Below, piece by piece: positions 47,405-56,476 of a stretch of DNA of 64,000 bases (the stretch's first letter is position 1; the number at the start of each line of letters is the position of its first letter). A program made the position numbers and the translations under genes. Source of the DNA: Shewanella psychropiezotolerans (GTDB taxonomy: Bacteria > Pseudomonadota > Gammaproteobacteria > Enterobacterales > Shewanellaceae); the NCBI RefSeq assembly GCF_007197555.1, contig NZ_CP041614.1:2162001-2226000 (forward strand), read 5' to 3'. The notes below the pieces were generated by a model, which was given only the letters and a program-made list of their open reading frames with translations, was not told where the DNA came from and ran no database searches.

Positions 47405-49555
47405 TTAAGCTTTGATCTTAACTAAAAAATGTTCACCCGGTAGTAAGCTTGCGGGTACTTTCGTCAGCTTAGTTTCTATTCTATCTGGCGTGAAGCCAAT
47501 ATCTGATAGCTTATTCATTAACGGTGGTAATAGCGCATCTATCTTCTTTAAGAGTGTGTCGTTACTGCCATTGAAGGTCATATTTATTCTGTTATCTGTA
47601 ACTTGAGCTTGTATTAACAGTGGCCCCTTGGTTAAGTTGAATTTAAGTTGAAGGCGCCAGCTATTCGCCTTAGGGTTATCGTCGTCATCTTTGTCTTCAC
47701 TAAGGTGTCCTTCTAACGCTTCCTGATGTTGATTGAGTGAGTAGGGTAGGGTGAAATACCAATTTACTTGAGTACCTGTGTCATTACTCGCTTGCGAATA
47801 AAGACTCAAGTTTGAGAACAATTTACCCAGGGCCTCAGTTGCTCCGGCCTTGTCTAACAAATTCAGCAGTGAAGTACTTCCCCCGAGTTGAGCTTGCAGC
47901 TTTTGCAAATACTTTTGCGCCGGCCCACTGAGCTTGTCTGTATTGCCGCTGGCATGACTAGCCTTGACCCCTAGGAGTAACTGGAAAAGAAGACCGATGG
48001 AGTTGATATGAGTCAAGGGACTAGCAGAAATAGACAGAGGGTTGACTTGAGAGTGAAGACTCGCTATTGCTGAGAGCTCGTCTTTTATGGTACTGGGTAA
48101 CGCTAAGGCATTCAGGGATAAGGGCCGCAGCTGCGGCAGTAGCTTGGTTAGGTTAGCTAAAAGGCTGTTTGCAGGCTTAGTTGTAGCTTCTACTACAGCC
48201 TGTTTACCGCTGAATTTTCCGTAGGCTTTTTGAATTGATACTTGCATCATATTTTGTTTACTAGGCTGTATAGTATCAGGCTCGGTCTTGGTTGTTTTAA
48301 CACTGGAGGTTGAAGTCGTGCTGGTTAGGTCTATTGCTTTATGAGTCTCTTTACTCAGAACTTTATTTAGTTCTGTGCTCTGAACTTTACCTGCCTCTTT
48401 ACTTAGTTGTTTGTTGGTTGTCTCGTCAGAGGCTTGTACCGATGGCTGCTTTTTACTGTTAGCAACCGCTAATGTCTGTGAGTGGTTACTCTTCAGCTCA
48501 GTCTGCAACTCTGGAGGTAAGGCTGATTTACCGGGCCCTTGTGAATTGTCCATAGAAGCTTGGCTTAACATTTTAAAGAGCTGGGTATAGATGTTGCCTA
48601 TTTCAGGCTTGGCGAGCACTATCTGCTCCCCCTTAATGGGGGTAGTTGGATTCTTGGTCGTTTCAGGGGTTAATTTGATCTGTAGCTCATCTATCACGGG
48701 GCTTAGCGTCAGTAACCAATGTTTGTTCTGGTAATGAATGCTTGGGATGACACTTAACGGGTTTGGTTTGGCTTGATTAAACTGAGCGTTATTGGCGATC
48801 TCAGATACAGTCATATTTGAAATAGGCACGCTGGTACCGTTTGAAAAAATAAGCTTGTTATTACTTAATTGAGTCATAGGTAACGGATAGCCCTGAGCTC
48901 TGCTACTCAAGACTTTCATCTGCTGGATATCTAAGCCTTGTTGATTCAAACGCTGCTTTAGCGCTATCGGTAGTGCAATGCTAACGGACTTGCCCAGAGC
49001 GAGTAATATGTTCTTTATCTGATTCTGATAAAGCCCGTGTTGTGAGTTTGCCGTTAGCCTACTGTCGATAACCGAAGAGCCAGAAGTCGTCGCCGTATTT
49101 ATAGTATCTCCAAGTCTACCTTTATCGCCGGTAACTGCAGATGGTAAGTCTAAAACTTGTTGACTGGCGACTAGCTGGTAACTCGTTGCGACAGCGGCCA
49201 CTTGTCTATGTTTTATCGATGAAAATGAGACTAAATATCTGCTCCCATCTACAGAGAGATGATCAGTTTTTGGCGAAAATTGTATTGTGGCAGGTTTAAG
49301 AGCTAGACTTTGTATCTCTGCTGTAGTTGGCGTTAATTTTACATTTGCTTGACTCGTAGATGATATCCTTAGTGCCTCGCGGTTGAGTACATCTTGGGTC
49401 AGTGCATCTTGTTTTAGTACTTTTGGGTCTAGGACTTCTTGATTGTGAGCGCGAGGAAGCGATGAGCCCTGGGTTGTTTGAGCTTGCCGATTTTCAACTT
49501 GTGTTTTAGACAGCGTAGCCCCTGCTTTAGGTACTGAGCTTAATGGGTCAGACAT
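47405..49555 (-). CDS. FliK-like protein with C-terminal Flg_hook-like domain
   Basis: Protein of 716 residues. The first 550 are low in complexity, rich in Ser, Thr, Gln and Leu, as in hook-length rulers. The last 100 (WRLQLKFNLTKGPLLIQAQVTDNRINMTFN, then LLPPLMNKLSDIGFTPDRIETKLTK) resemble the FliK Flg_hook domain: a GPL-type strand and two final helices. It faces the chemotaxis operon from the opposite strand and is followed by the small FlhB-like gene. I infer a second ruler/switch pair, or regulators of the main FliK-FlhB pair. Family membership rests on these motifs only. Confidence 0.72.
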   Translation of the reverse strand: MSDPLSSVPKAGATLSKTQVENRQAQTTQGSSLPRAHNQEVLDPKVLKQDALTQDVLNREALRISSTSQANVKLTPTTAEIQSLALKPATIQFSPKTDHLSVDGSRYLVSFSSIKHRQVAAVATSYQLVASQQVLDLPSAVTGDKGRLGDTINTATTSGSSVIDSRLTANSQHGLYQNQIKNILLALGKSVSIALPIALKQRLNQQGLDIQQMKVLSSRAQGYPLPMTQLSNNKLIFSNGTSVPISNMTVSEIANNAQFNQAKPNPLSVIPSIHYQNKHWLLTLSPVIDELQIKLTPETTKNPTTPIKGEQIVLAKPEIGNIYTQLFKMLSQASMDNSQGPGKSALPPELQTELKSNHSQTLAVANSKKQPSVQASDETTNKQLSKEAGKVQSTELNKVLSKETHKAIDLTSTTSTSSVKTTKTEPDTIQPSKQNMMQVSIQKAYGKFSGKQAVVEATTKPANSLLANLTKLLPQLRPLSLNALALPSTIKDELSAIASLHSQVNPLSISASPLTHINSIGLLFQLLLGVKASHASGNTDKLSGPAQKYLQKLQAQLGGSTSLLNLLDKAGATEALGKLFSNLSLYSQASNDTGTQVNWYFTLPYSLNQHQEALEGHLSEDKDDDDNPKANSWRLQLKFNLTKGPLLIQAQVTDNRINMTFNGSNDTLLKKIDALLPPLMNKLSDIGFTPDRIETKLTKVPASLLPGEHFLVKIKA

Positions 49556-49791
49556 CGAGAACTCCCAGAATTGATCATTAAAATTTACACTTTTTTTGAA
49601 TTTAAGTTTGATCTATTTTTATTGCTAAGTATCCTTAGCGATCTTGTAACTAAAATCATACTCACAAGTCTAGTTATTAACAGGTGTAGAAAATTTTTAC
49701 TGGCTACATCTGGTTATCGACATATTTCGATGTGTCTTTAGTTTTATGTCGAAGCTGAAAAGGATTCAGTTGCATTATCGAAGAGAGAAAT

Positions 49792-50619
49792 ATGAAGTTA
49801 AAATGGATAGCATCGGTCGTAGTGGCACTTGGTCTGAATCATGGAATTCATGGATTAGTGTTTGCTACAGAATCAGCCACCGAGCAAGGCAATAATTCCC
49901 AACCTGAAGTATTGGCTGTAAACCCGTCTAGCCAAGATCAAGTGGTTGTTCTTTATAATGATGACAGAGATCCACTTGAAGGATTTAACCGAGCCATGTG
50001 GGACTTCAACTATTTGTTTATGGATAGGTACTTTTATCGTCCAGTTGCCCATGGATATAAGGATTATGTACCAAGACCGGTAAAAACCGGCATCAATAAC
50101 TTCGTAACGAACTTTGAAGAACCCAGTTCCATGGTTAACAATACCTTACAGGGTAAGTGGGGATGGGCTGCCAATGCCGGTGGCCGTTTTACGATCAATA
50201 CTACATTAGGTCTGTTAGGTGTCATCGATGTGGCCGATATGATGGGTCTGCCACGTAAACAAGACGAGTTTAATGAAGTGCTTGGTTATTATGGGGTTCC
50301 TAACGGTCCGTATTTTATGGCACCTTTTCTCGGGCCTTATGTGACCCGTGAACTCGCCTCAGACTGGGTCGATGATCTATACTTTCCATTATCAGAGCTT
50401 ACAATGTGGCAGTCACTCGTTAAATGGGGGCTGAAAAATCTGCATAGAAGAGCCGCTGCCATCGATCAAGAACGCTTAGTCGATAATGCATTGGATCCAT
50501 ATACTTTTGTCAAAGAAGCTTATTTTCAACATATGGATTATAAAGTGTATGATGGAGATGTTCCGGTAGATCAAGATGAAGATGATTTGCTCGATGAATA
50601 TATGCAGGAGTTAGATTAA
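49792..50619 (+). CDS. mlaA: MlaA (VacJ) family protein without lipobox
   Basis: Outer-membrane phospholipid-removal protein family, 275 residues. The MlaA signature is strong: DPLEGFNRAMWDFNYLFMDRYFYRPVAHGY, then NNTLQGKWGWAANAGGRFTINTTLGLLGVIDVA and YGVPNGPYFMAPFLGPYVTRE. The N-terminus (KLKWIASVVVALGLNHGIHGLVFATES) is a Sec-type signal with no cysteine. The lipid anchor found in E. coli MlaA is therefore missing. An acidic C-terminal tail ends VDQDEDDLLDEYMQELD. Other Mla components are not in the window. The next gene begins 66 bp downstream. Confidence 0.92.
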   Translation: MKLKWIASVVVALGLNHGIHGLVFATESATEQGNNSQPEVLAVNPSSQDQVVVLYNDDRDPLEGFNRAMWDFNYLFMDRYFYRPVAHGYKDYVPRPVKTGINNFVTNFEEPSSMVNNTLQGKWGWAANAGGRFTINTTLGLLGVIDVADMMGLPRKQDEFNEVLGYYGVPNGPYFMAPFLGPYVTRELASDWVDDLYFPLSELTMWQSLVKWGLKNLHRRAAAIDQERLVDNALDPYTFVKEAYFQHMDYKVYDGDVPVDQDEDDLLDEYMQELD

Positions 50620-50685
50620 GAGAAGACTCAAAAACTACTAGTTTCTACTCGGTATAGTAGCCAGAGCCTTCTAAAAGGACCATAG

Positions 50686-51789
50686 ATGGCGCTAGAAGAG
50701 TTAGTTATATTACTTGTCGAAGACGATCCTGTTTTTCGCCGAATCGTTGCCACCTTTCTCAACAGTCGTGGAGCTAAGGTCATTGAGGCGAATGATGGTG
50801 CACAGGGACTAGATAAATTTAAGCAGTATGCATTCGATATAGTGCTTGCCGATCTGAGCATGCCTATCATGGGAGGCCTAGACATGTTGAAGAAGATGTC
50901 TGAGCTCAAGCCAGATACCCCCTCTATAGTTATCTCCGGCAATCAAGTGATGGCCGATGTGGTCGAAGCATTGCGTCTGGGTGCCAGTGACTATCTGGTT
51001 AAGCCAGTATCGGATCTATTTCTGATCGAAAATGCCATAAAACAATGTTTAGAATCTAATGTGTCCAAAGAAGTACATTTAGAAGATTTAGAAGAGCTAT
51101 CCTATCAAGAGCTTCAGGATAATTTGGTGCTGTTAGAGCAAAATGAACAAGCTGCCAAGAGCGTACAACAGCAGTTATTCCCTCCCTCTCAGATAAACTA
51201 TTTAACCGCCAAGGTTGACTACAGCTTATATAAATCCGATGAGGTCAGCGCTTACTTCATTGATACCGTAAATGTCGGTGATAACCATCTTGTGATGTAT
51301 ATGGCCCATTTTCATCCTCAAGATAATCGGGCGGCATTTGCCAGTGTTCTGCTCAAGAGCTTCGTTAACCAAAAATTGAAGTTATATCGAAATGGTACGA
51401 CCCAAGCGATTATCGAGCCATACAATATGCTGAGTTATCTTAACGAGCGTATGACTAAGTCTGGATTAGATATTTGTATCGACATTGTCTATGTTGTCAT
51501 CGAGCTGACTCAATACAGGGCATCGATTGCTCAAGCCGGTAATGGTCTTCGCTGCTACATTCGAAATCAACAAGGATTAACCCCCTTAGCCCTTCCTGAC
51601 TCCCTCCAGTTAGGCATTCTGGATTGGGGGCACCCTAGTGCCCAATTCAGAACTTTAATGCCTGGAGAGCGGCTCTGTATCGTTTCATGTAAACCGGAAC
51701 ACAAGAAGATGCTATTAGATAATCAATTCCACGGTCTGGCCTACGACACCGAAATTCCCACCGGCGGATATATGCAGGTGTCGTTCTAA
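50686..51789 (+). CDS. Response regulator with degenerate PP2C-like output domain
   Basis: Protein of 367 residues. Residues 1-125 are a receiver domain with acidic Asp13-Asp14 and phospho-acceptor Asp56 (DIVLADLSMP), and KPV at the end. Residues about 150-360 resemble a SpoIIE/PP2C phosphatase (VQQQLFPPSQ at its start, IAQAGNGLRCYIRN later). The metal-binding GGDFYD motif is replaced by SDEVSAYFID, and the ADVSGHG motif by AHFHPQD, so phosphatase activity is unlikely. The layout resembles E. coli RssB. It probably follows mlaA in one transcript. The target is unknown. Confidence 0.85.
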   Translation: MALEELVILLVEDDPVFRRIVATFLNSRGAKVIEANDGAQGLDKFKQYAFDIVLADLSMPIMGGLDMLKKMSELKPDTPSIVISGNQVMADVVEALRLGASDYLVKPVSDLFLIENAIKQCLESNVSKEVHLEDLEELSYQELQDNLVLLEQNEQAAKSVQQQLFPPSQINYLTAKVDYSLYKSDEVSAYFIDTVNVGDNHLVMYMAHFHPQDNRAAFASVLLKSFVNQKLKLYRNGTTQAIIEPYNMLSYLNERMTKSGLDICIDIVYVVIELTQYRASIAQAGNGLRCYIRNQQGLTPLALPDSLQLGILDWGHPSAQFRTLMPGERLCIVSCKPEHKKMLLDNQFHGLAYDTEIPTGGYMQVSF

Positions 51790-52137
51790 ACAAGATCCTA
51801 GGCGGACGCTACTTTGGTGGAGCTGAGATGATGCTGCGCTGGTGGGGCTGATATGATGCTTCGTTGGAAGATCAAGGGCAGCTTGTATTCGTTGTAGGAG
51901 CGGCTTTAGCCGCGAGAGAACAAACCAACAAAGCTTCGTGTTTAAAGATGCCTCCTACAGAAAAGCGTACGCTGCGCTTCGAACTGCTTGCGATGCAAGT
52001 GTTTTCTTCGGTTTTCTAGCCAACCTGTTGGCGTCGTCTTAGCTTCAATACCTTTAGTGCTTCTCTAGGCCGCGCTGTCATCTTTACTTTGTTGGCGTCA
52101 TCTTCGCTTTACATTCCGTCTTTGCTTTAAAGCATCT
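51790..52137. repeat. REP pair plus composite hairpin repeat, copy A
   Basis: A head-to-head REP pair (51892-51960) with the stem GCGGCTTTAGCCGC is followed by a 130-base composite segment (51961-52090) that recurs at 52664-52793 with about 85% identity by eye. It contains GCTTGCGATGCAAG and CCAACCTGTTGG followed by CGTCGTCTTAGCTT. No coding sequence was recognised. Confidence 0.75.
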
Positions 52138-52170
52138 ATGCTTATTAAAAATAACTCAAGGATGAGATAT

Positions 52171-52518
52171 ATGCGATTTGAAAAGCTAGAGTTATGGAAG
52201 AAGGCATGTAATTTGTCTTGTTCTATCTACGAAATAACTCGACACTCAAACGATTATGGCTTTCGTGATCAGATCACACGGGCTGGACTATCTATACCTT
52301 CAAATATAGCTGAAGGTGTTGAGCGTCCCTCAGCGAAAGAACAAATTCGATTTTTGTATATCGCAAGAAGCTCAGCCGCTGAAGTTATTACACAGTTATT
52401 TATCGGAATGAAAATAGGTTATATCAATAATGAAATCGGGCATTGTTTGATAAAAGATATAAAAACTATTGTCACTATGATTACAGCACTCATTAAAAGT
52501 AAGCAAATGAAAGGTTAA
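52171..52518 (+). CDS. Four-helix bundle protein (23S rRNA IVS-type family)
   Basis: Helical protein of 115 residues of the four-helix-bundle family first noted in 23S rRNA intervening sequences (TIGR02436 type). Family motifs are RFEKLELWKKACNLSCSIYEI, FRDQITRAGLSIPSNIAEGVER and EQIRFLYIARSSAAEVITQL. Function is unknown. I prefer the ATG at 52171 because AAGG lies 8 bases upstream and the family begins there. A frame extends to 52138. It stands alone between two long direct repeats. A broken relative is at 61640-61997. Confidence 0.85.
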   Translation: MRFEKLELWKKACNLSCSIYEITRHSNDYGFRDQITRAGLSIPSNIAEGVERPSAKEQIRFLYIARSSAAEVITQLFIGMKIGYINNEIGHCLIKDIKTIVTMITALIKSKQMKG

Positions 52519-52820
52519 GATGACTAGAGCTGAATTATGCTGCGATTGTCTGTTGTAGGAGCGGCATTAGCCGCGAGAGAACACTAAAGACCCTCCTACA
52601 GGAAATATGATGCAGTGCTGGTGGGGCTGGCCGGTAATTTCTCCCGGTATAACCGCCCTCCAGAAAAGAGTACGATGCGCTTCGAACAGCTTGCGAAGCA
52701 AGTGTCGTCTTCGGTTTTCTAGCCAACTTGTTGGTGTCGACTTCGCTTCAATATCGTCAGTGCTTCTCCAGGCTAGGCCGTCATCTTTGTTTTATCAGGC
52801 CATAGGCCGTCTATTATCAT
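52519..52820. repeat. REP pair plus composite hairpin repeat, copy B
   Basis: A REP pair (52553-52602) with the stem GCGGCATTAGCCGC is followed by the composite segment 52664-52793, the partner of copy A. Contents include GCTTGCGAAGC, CCAACTTGTTGG with a TGTCGACTTCGCTT tail, and AGGCTAGGCCGTCATCTTTG. Copies A and B bracket the four-helix bundle gene in direct orientation. No gene is seen. Confidence 0.75.
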
Positions 52821-52857
52821 AAAACAAAAACGCCCGTTGATTTCTCAAAGGGCGTTT
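52821..52857 (-). terminator. Rho-independent terminator of the POT transporter gene
   Basis: Read on the minus strand, AAACGCCC and GGGCGTTT form an 8-bp stem over a 14-base loop, followed by TTGTTTT. It lies 31 bases after the transporter stop codon. This is the clearest intrinsic terminator in the window. Confidence 0.85.
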
Positions 52858-52887
52858 ATATCAATTTTTTATCAGGTTAAAAGCGAC

Positions 52888-54366
52888 TTAATGCTTTATC
52901 CCTTCATGGTCTGCAGTGACAGCCATCTCTTCTTCGAGTGCTTCTTCTTCAGTATGAACATGATCACCTTCGGCGCCGTGCATCCAACTTACTAGCTTGT
53001 CAGCCATAAAGTACAGCACTATGCCTGAAAGAGCTGACGTGATGGCGATACCAGCGAAGATGGCCATTGCATTAGCAAGTTGCTCTTCTTTTGGACCGCC
53101 ATGTCCGATAAATGAACCCACGAAGCCACCAATCTTGTTTGCAGCAGCAACGAATAGGAACCATGCACCCATCATAAGAGATGCGATACGCAGTGGAGCA
53201 AGTTTAGTCACCATTGAAAGGCCGATAGGAGATAGACAAAGCTCACCCATGGTATGGAAGAAGTATGCACCGACTAACCACCACATGCTTGACTTACCGT
53301 CAGGATTTCCGCCCATTTCAAGTACTGCACCTATCATAAATAGGAAACCAATACCGAGCAGGACAAGACCTAGGGCAAATTTAACCGGAGAGTTTGGCTC
53401 GTTCTTACCTAAGCGGATCCAGATAGATGCAATGACAGGTGCGAAGATAACGATAAACATAGCGTTAAGAGACTGGAACCAAGTGGTTGGTACTTCCCAG
53501 CCACCGATCATACGGTCGGTAAAGTCGTTGGTGAATAAGTTCATCAAACCACCGGCTTGCTCGAAACCAGCCCAGAAGATGATAGTAAACAGACCCATGA
53601 CCATGATCACCTTGATGCGATCGCGTTCAACACTCGTTAAAGGCACTTTCTCTACATCAGTCTTTCCTGCAGCTTTAGCTTTATCTCTTTCAAGTTTTGC
53701 GGCTGGGTATCTACCGATATCACCGAGTAGACGTTGTGCGAAGAAAAATTGAATGATCAAAGAGAAGACCATACCGATACCGGCACAGAGGAAGCCCATC
53801 TGGAAGTTGCCGTCATAGGCGCTGACTACCGAGCCTACGATGATACCCGAGAGGAATGCACCTACGTTGATACCCATGTAGAAGATGGTGAATGCGCCAT
53901 CACGACGATGATCACCTTCTTCGTATAAATCACCTACCATGGTAGAGATGTTTGGCTTAAACAGGCCGTTACCTAGAATTAGCACACCAAGACCAAGATA
54001 AAAGGCTTGGATTTCCATTCCTGGTACCCAGGCGTGTGGCGTACCTAGAATGAATTGACCTGCAGCCATTAAAGCGCCACCAATCATGATTGAACGTCGT
54101 TGGCCAAGGTAGTTATCGGCTAACCAGCCACCAATGAGGGGAGTTAAATAAACTAAACCGGTGAAAGTACCGTAAAGAGAGATGGCATCGGCACTTGTCC
54201 ATCCTAAACCATGACCACCTTGCGATTGTACACTATCTACCAAATACAGTACCAAAATGGCACGCATTGCGTAATAACTGAATCGTTCCCATAACTCTGT
54301 TGTAAACAACAGGAACAATCCCTTCGGATGCCCGAGCATCGTCCCTTGGGGTTTTGTTACGCTCAT
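52888..54366 (-). CDS. POT/PTR-family proton-dependent peptide transporter
   Basis: Inner-membrane di/tripeptide-proton symporter, 492 residues, with about 12-14 transmembrane helices. The family motif ELWERFSYYAMRAILVLYL in helix 1 contains the ExxER proton-coupling residues, and GGWLADNYLGQRRSIMIGG is the PTR2 signature. I place the start at 54366 (SVTKPQGTMLGHPKGL), where AAGGTGG precedes the ATG. An in-frame start at 54414 would add 16 residues. The C-terminal His/Glu-rich tail (GAEGDHVHTEEEALEEEM) is cytoplasmic. It is a single-gene unit. Confidence 0.93.
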   Translation of the reverse strand: MSVTKPQGTMLGHPKGLFLLFTTELWERFSYYAMRAILVLYLVDSVQSQGGHGLGWTSADAISLYGTFTGLVYLTPLIGGWLADNYLGQRRSIMIGGALMAAGQFILGTPHAWVPGMEIQAFYLGLGVLILGNGLFKPNISTMVGDLYEEGDHRRDGAFTIFYMGINVGAFLSGIIVGSVVSAYDGNFQMGFLCAGIGMVFSLIIQFFFAQRLLGDIGRYPAAKLERDKAKAAGKTDVEKVPLTSVERDRIKVIMVMGLFTIIFWAGFEQAGGLMNLFTNDFTDRMIGGWEVPTTWFQSLNAMFIVIFAPVIASIWIRLGKNEPNSPVKFALGLVLLGIGFLFMIGAVLEMGGNPDGKSSMWWLVGAYFFHTMGELCLSPIGLSMVTKLAPLRIASLMMGAWFLFVAAANKIGGFVGSFIGHGGPKEEQLANAMAIFAGIAITSALSGIVLYFMADKLVSWMHGAEGDHVHTEEEALEEEMAVTADHEGIKH

Positions 54367-54414
54367 TAAGTCTTCCACCTTGCTTGTGATTGCCTGCGGG
54401 ACAATTGTCACCAC

Positions 54415-54943
54415 AGAAAAATTGTTATTGCTTTATTTTACAGTCTTGTAACTTAGTTTAGCGATATCTAGTTAAGCTTATGATAAATTGTAATTTAACA
54501 ACCATTGTTAACAACAACTTAGCTACAGACTATTGTTATATTTTAATATTTGGTGTTATATATTCTACGAAACCCTACTTATATACCCTTTTCTTATTGC
54601 TAATGTCAATTTTGAAGGCTTGAATGCCGAGTATTTAGACAGGTTAGAGTGTAAAGGTGAGATGCTGGGCAGACATCACAATCTAGAAGGGGCTTCAAAC
54701 ATAAATTATCAATCCCTCCCGGCTAAAGCCGGTCCTACATAAAGATAACCGTCTACCTTGTAGGAGGAGTCTCAGCACAGAATCTTTCATCCGTCTCAGT
54801 TTGTCCAGCGTAGCGTCGTCTTCGTTTCAGTCACCATCTCAGCTTTCACTGGCCCCGCCATCCTCTTTGCTTTGCCAGCGCAGCGTCGTCTTAGCTTTCA
54901 ATCACCGTCTTTGCTTAAACAGGCGCAGCCATCATCCCATCAT
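54415..54943. repeat. AT-rich promoter region and REP/hairpin repeats
   Basis: Bases 54415-54600 are AT-rich and presumably hold the promoter of the transporter gene. Bases 54715-54787 are a REP pair (CCCGGCTAAAGCCGGTCCTA and a degraded TTGTAGGAGGAGTCTCAGC). Bases 54800-54925 are a run of CGTCGTCTTCG, CCATCCTCTTTGC and CGTCGTCTTAGC repeat tails. A short frame across 54533-54742 has no family features and runs into the REP, so I do not call it. Confidence 0.65.
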
Positions 54944-56476
54944 CTATGTTTTATCCATCATCTCAGCCCTTCCTATCACTATCTCTGCTCTGGGAAGCAA
55001 TTGCCGATACTTGGCGGCTAAAGCATGTTTGGCGTTGTCATCACCATGAACGATACGGATATGTCTGGGCTTATGGTGCATACGTTTCACGAAATTGACG
55101 AGATTATGCTGGTCTGCATGAGCTGAATAGCCACTTATGGTGTGTATTCCTGCCTTTATATCTATTTTGTCACCATTAATATAAACATAACCGCCTCGAG
55201 GGCCGTAAGTTTGTATTTCTCTACCAAGAGTGCCTTTAGCCTGATAGCCAACGAAAATGACATCTGCAGTAGATTTTGGCAGAAACTTTTCAAGGTAGTT
55301 CATTATCCGACCACCACTACACATGCCACTCGCTGCAATCACTATCGCTGGCTTATTTCGGTTAGCGAGATAATTAATTGTACTTAGATGTTCTTCATGG
55401 CTATCAACCGTATATAACTGCTCGAAATCAAGAGGGTGGCGATTTAAGTTGAGTTTCTTCTTGGCTTCATTGTCCCACAGGCGTTTAAACTGAATATATT
55501 GTTCAGTGAACTTGGCGGCGAGTGGCGAATCAACAATTATCTCCATCTGTGACCAGAGAGGATGGGTACGTTTTTGATGAATGATCTGCTCAAGTTCATA
55601 AAGCAGTTCCTGAGTGCGACCAATACTAAAAGCCGGGATGAGCACTACTCCATTGTCGGATACCGCTTTCTCAATCACTTGTTTTAAGCAATGGGTTCGT
55701 TTCTGACGACTCTCATGGTTTTTGTCACCATAGGTGGATTCAATGATCAGAGTGTCGGCGCGGTAAGGGCTCTTAGGGCTCGCAAGTAGTGGTGTATAGG
55801 TAGCGCCAAGATCACCTGAGAACACTACTCTATGTTTATTTACTCGGCTATCAACTGCAGCATTAATTGCAATGCTAGCTAGTTTATTGGCATTGTCTTC
55901 ATCGCTAAGGGCGTTAATGTTCAGGTCACTGAGTTCTATCTCAATATAAGCGGAACCTAAGATGTGTCCGGCAGGCTTAAACTTAGCTTTAGCCGTATTA
56001 AAGCTTGAATAGATTTCATCTGATGAATTCAATGCTATAGGCTTAACTGGCAGAGGAAACCATAGGTTATATTCAATAGGAATAATCAGTTGCTGTAATT
56101 TATTAAGATAAAGCTTAATGAGGCGTTTATTCTTGGTAACACCCACTTTTAGCGCATCTGCAATCACTATGGGTAAAAGCGCAGCCGTTGCGGTAGTGGC
56201 ATAAATAGGCTGATTAAACCCAGCAGCAAGGAGGTAGGGGATACGGCCGACATGGTCGATATGACAGTGAGTGACCAGCAAAGCAACTAGGTTATCAATG
56301 TCAAAATTGACCTCTAATGTATTAGCGTTCGCCTTACCAGCAGTTTCAGCGCCTTGAAACAGACCACAATCAATTAATACGGCAGACTCTGAATTGATAT
56401 TCAGTTGATGACAAGAGCCTGTTACACCATCAACAGCGCCATGATGAATGATATCTACATTCTGAAAATTCGACAT
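54944..56476 (-). CDS. Metallo-beta-lactamase/beta-CASP fold RNA-nuclease-like protein
   Basis: Protein of 510 residues of the MBL-beta-CASP family (CPSF/YSH1-like). The metal site HxHxDH is present in LVTHCHIDHVGR. Further motifs are FSGDLG, LIIESTYGDKNHE, ASGMCSGGRIMNYLE, and the C-terminal SGYSAHAD and VHGD. Members cleave RNA; the substrate of the bacterial branch is generally unknown. AAGGAAGG precedes the ATG. The C-terminal end runs into the repeat region at 54944, but the last conserved helix is intact. No partner gene is adjacent. Confidence 0.9.
   Translation of the reverse strand: MSNFQNVDIIHHGAVDGVTGSCHQLNINSESAVLIDCGLFQGAETAGKANANTLEVNFDIDNLVALLVTHCHIDHVGRIPYLLAAGFNQPIYATTATAALLPIVIADALKVGVTKNKRLIKLYLNKLQQLIIPIEYNLWFPLPVKPIALNSSDEIYSSFNTAKAKFKPAGHILGSAYIEIELSDLNINALSDEDNANKLASIAINAAVDSRVNKHRVVFSGDLGATYTPLLASPKSPYRADTLIIESTYGDKNHESRQKRTHCLKQVIEKAVSDNGVVLIPAFSIGRTQELLYELEQIIHQKRTHPLWSQMEIIVDSPLAAKFTEQYIQFKRLWDNEAKKKLNLNRHPLDFEQLYTVDSHEEHLSTINYLANRNKPAIVIAASGMCSGGRIMNYLEKFLPKSTADVIFVGYQAKGTLGREIQTYGPRGGYVYINGDKIDIKAGIHTISGYSAHADQHNLVNFVKRMHHKPRHIRIVHGDDNAKHALAAKYRQLLPRAEIVIGRAEMMDKT

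Noticed and set aside
51800..52820. Insertion sequence around the four-helix bundle gene.
   Set aside because: There is no transposase frame and no terminal inverted repeat with target duplication. Only direct composite repeats are seen.
52997..53752. Long plus-strand frame (251 codons) opposite the POT transporter gene.
   Set aside because: The transporter frame has clear family motifs. The opposite frame is rich in Pro, Ile, Arg and Ser with no recognisable domain, as expected for a shadow.
54533..54742. Short plus-strand frame upstream of the beta-CASP gene.
   Set aside because: No ribosome site and no family features, and its end lies within a REP element.
55142..55387. Plus-strand frame opposite the beta-CASP gene.
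   Set aside because: It overlaps the conserved MBL/beta-CASP reading frame and has no supporting signal.
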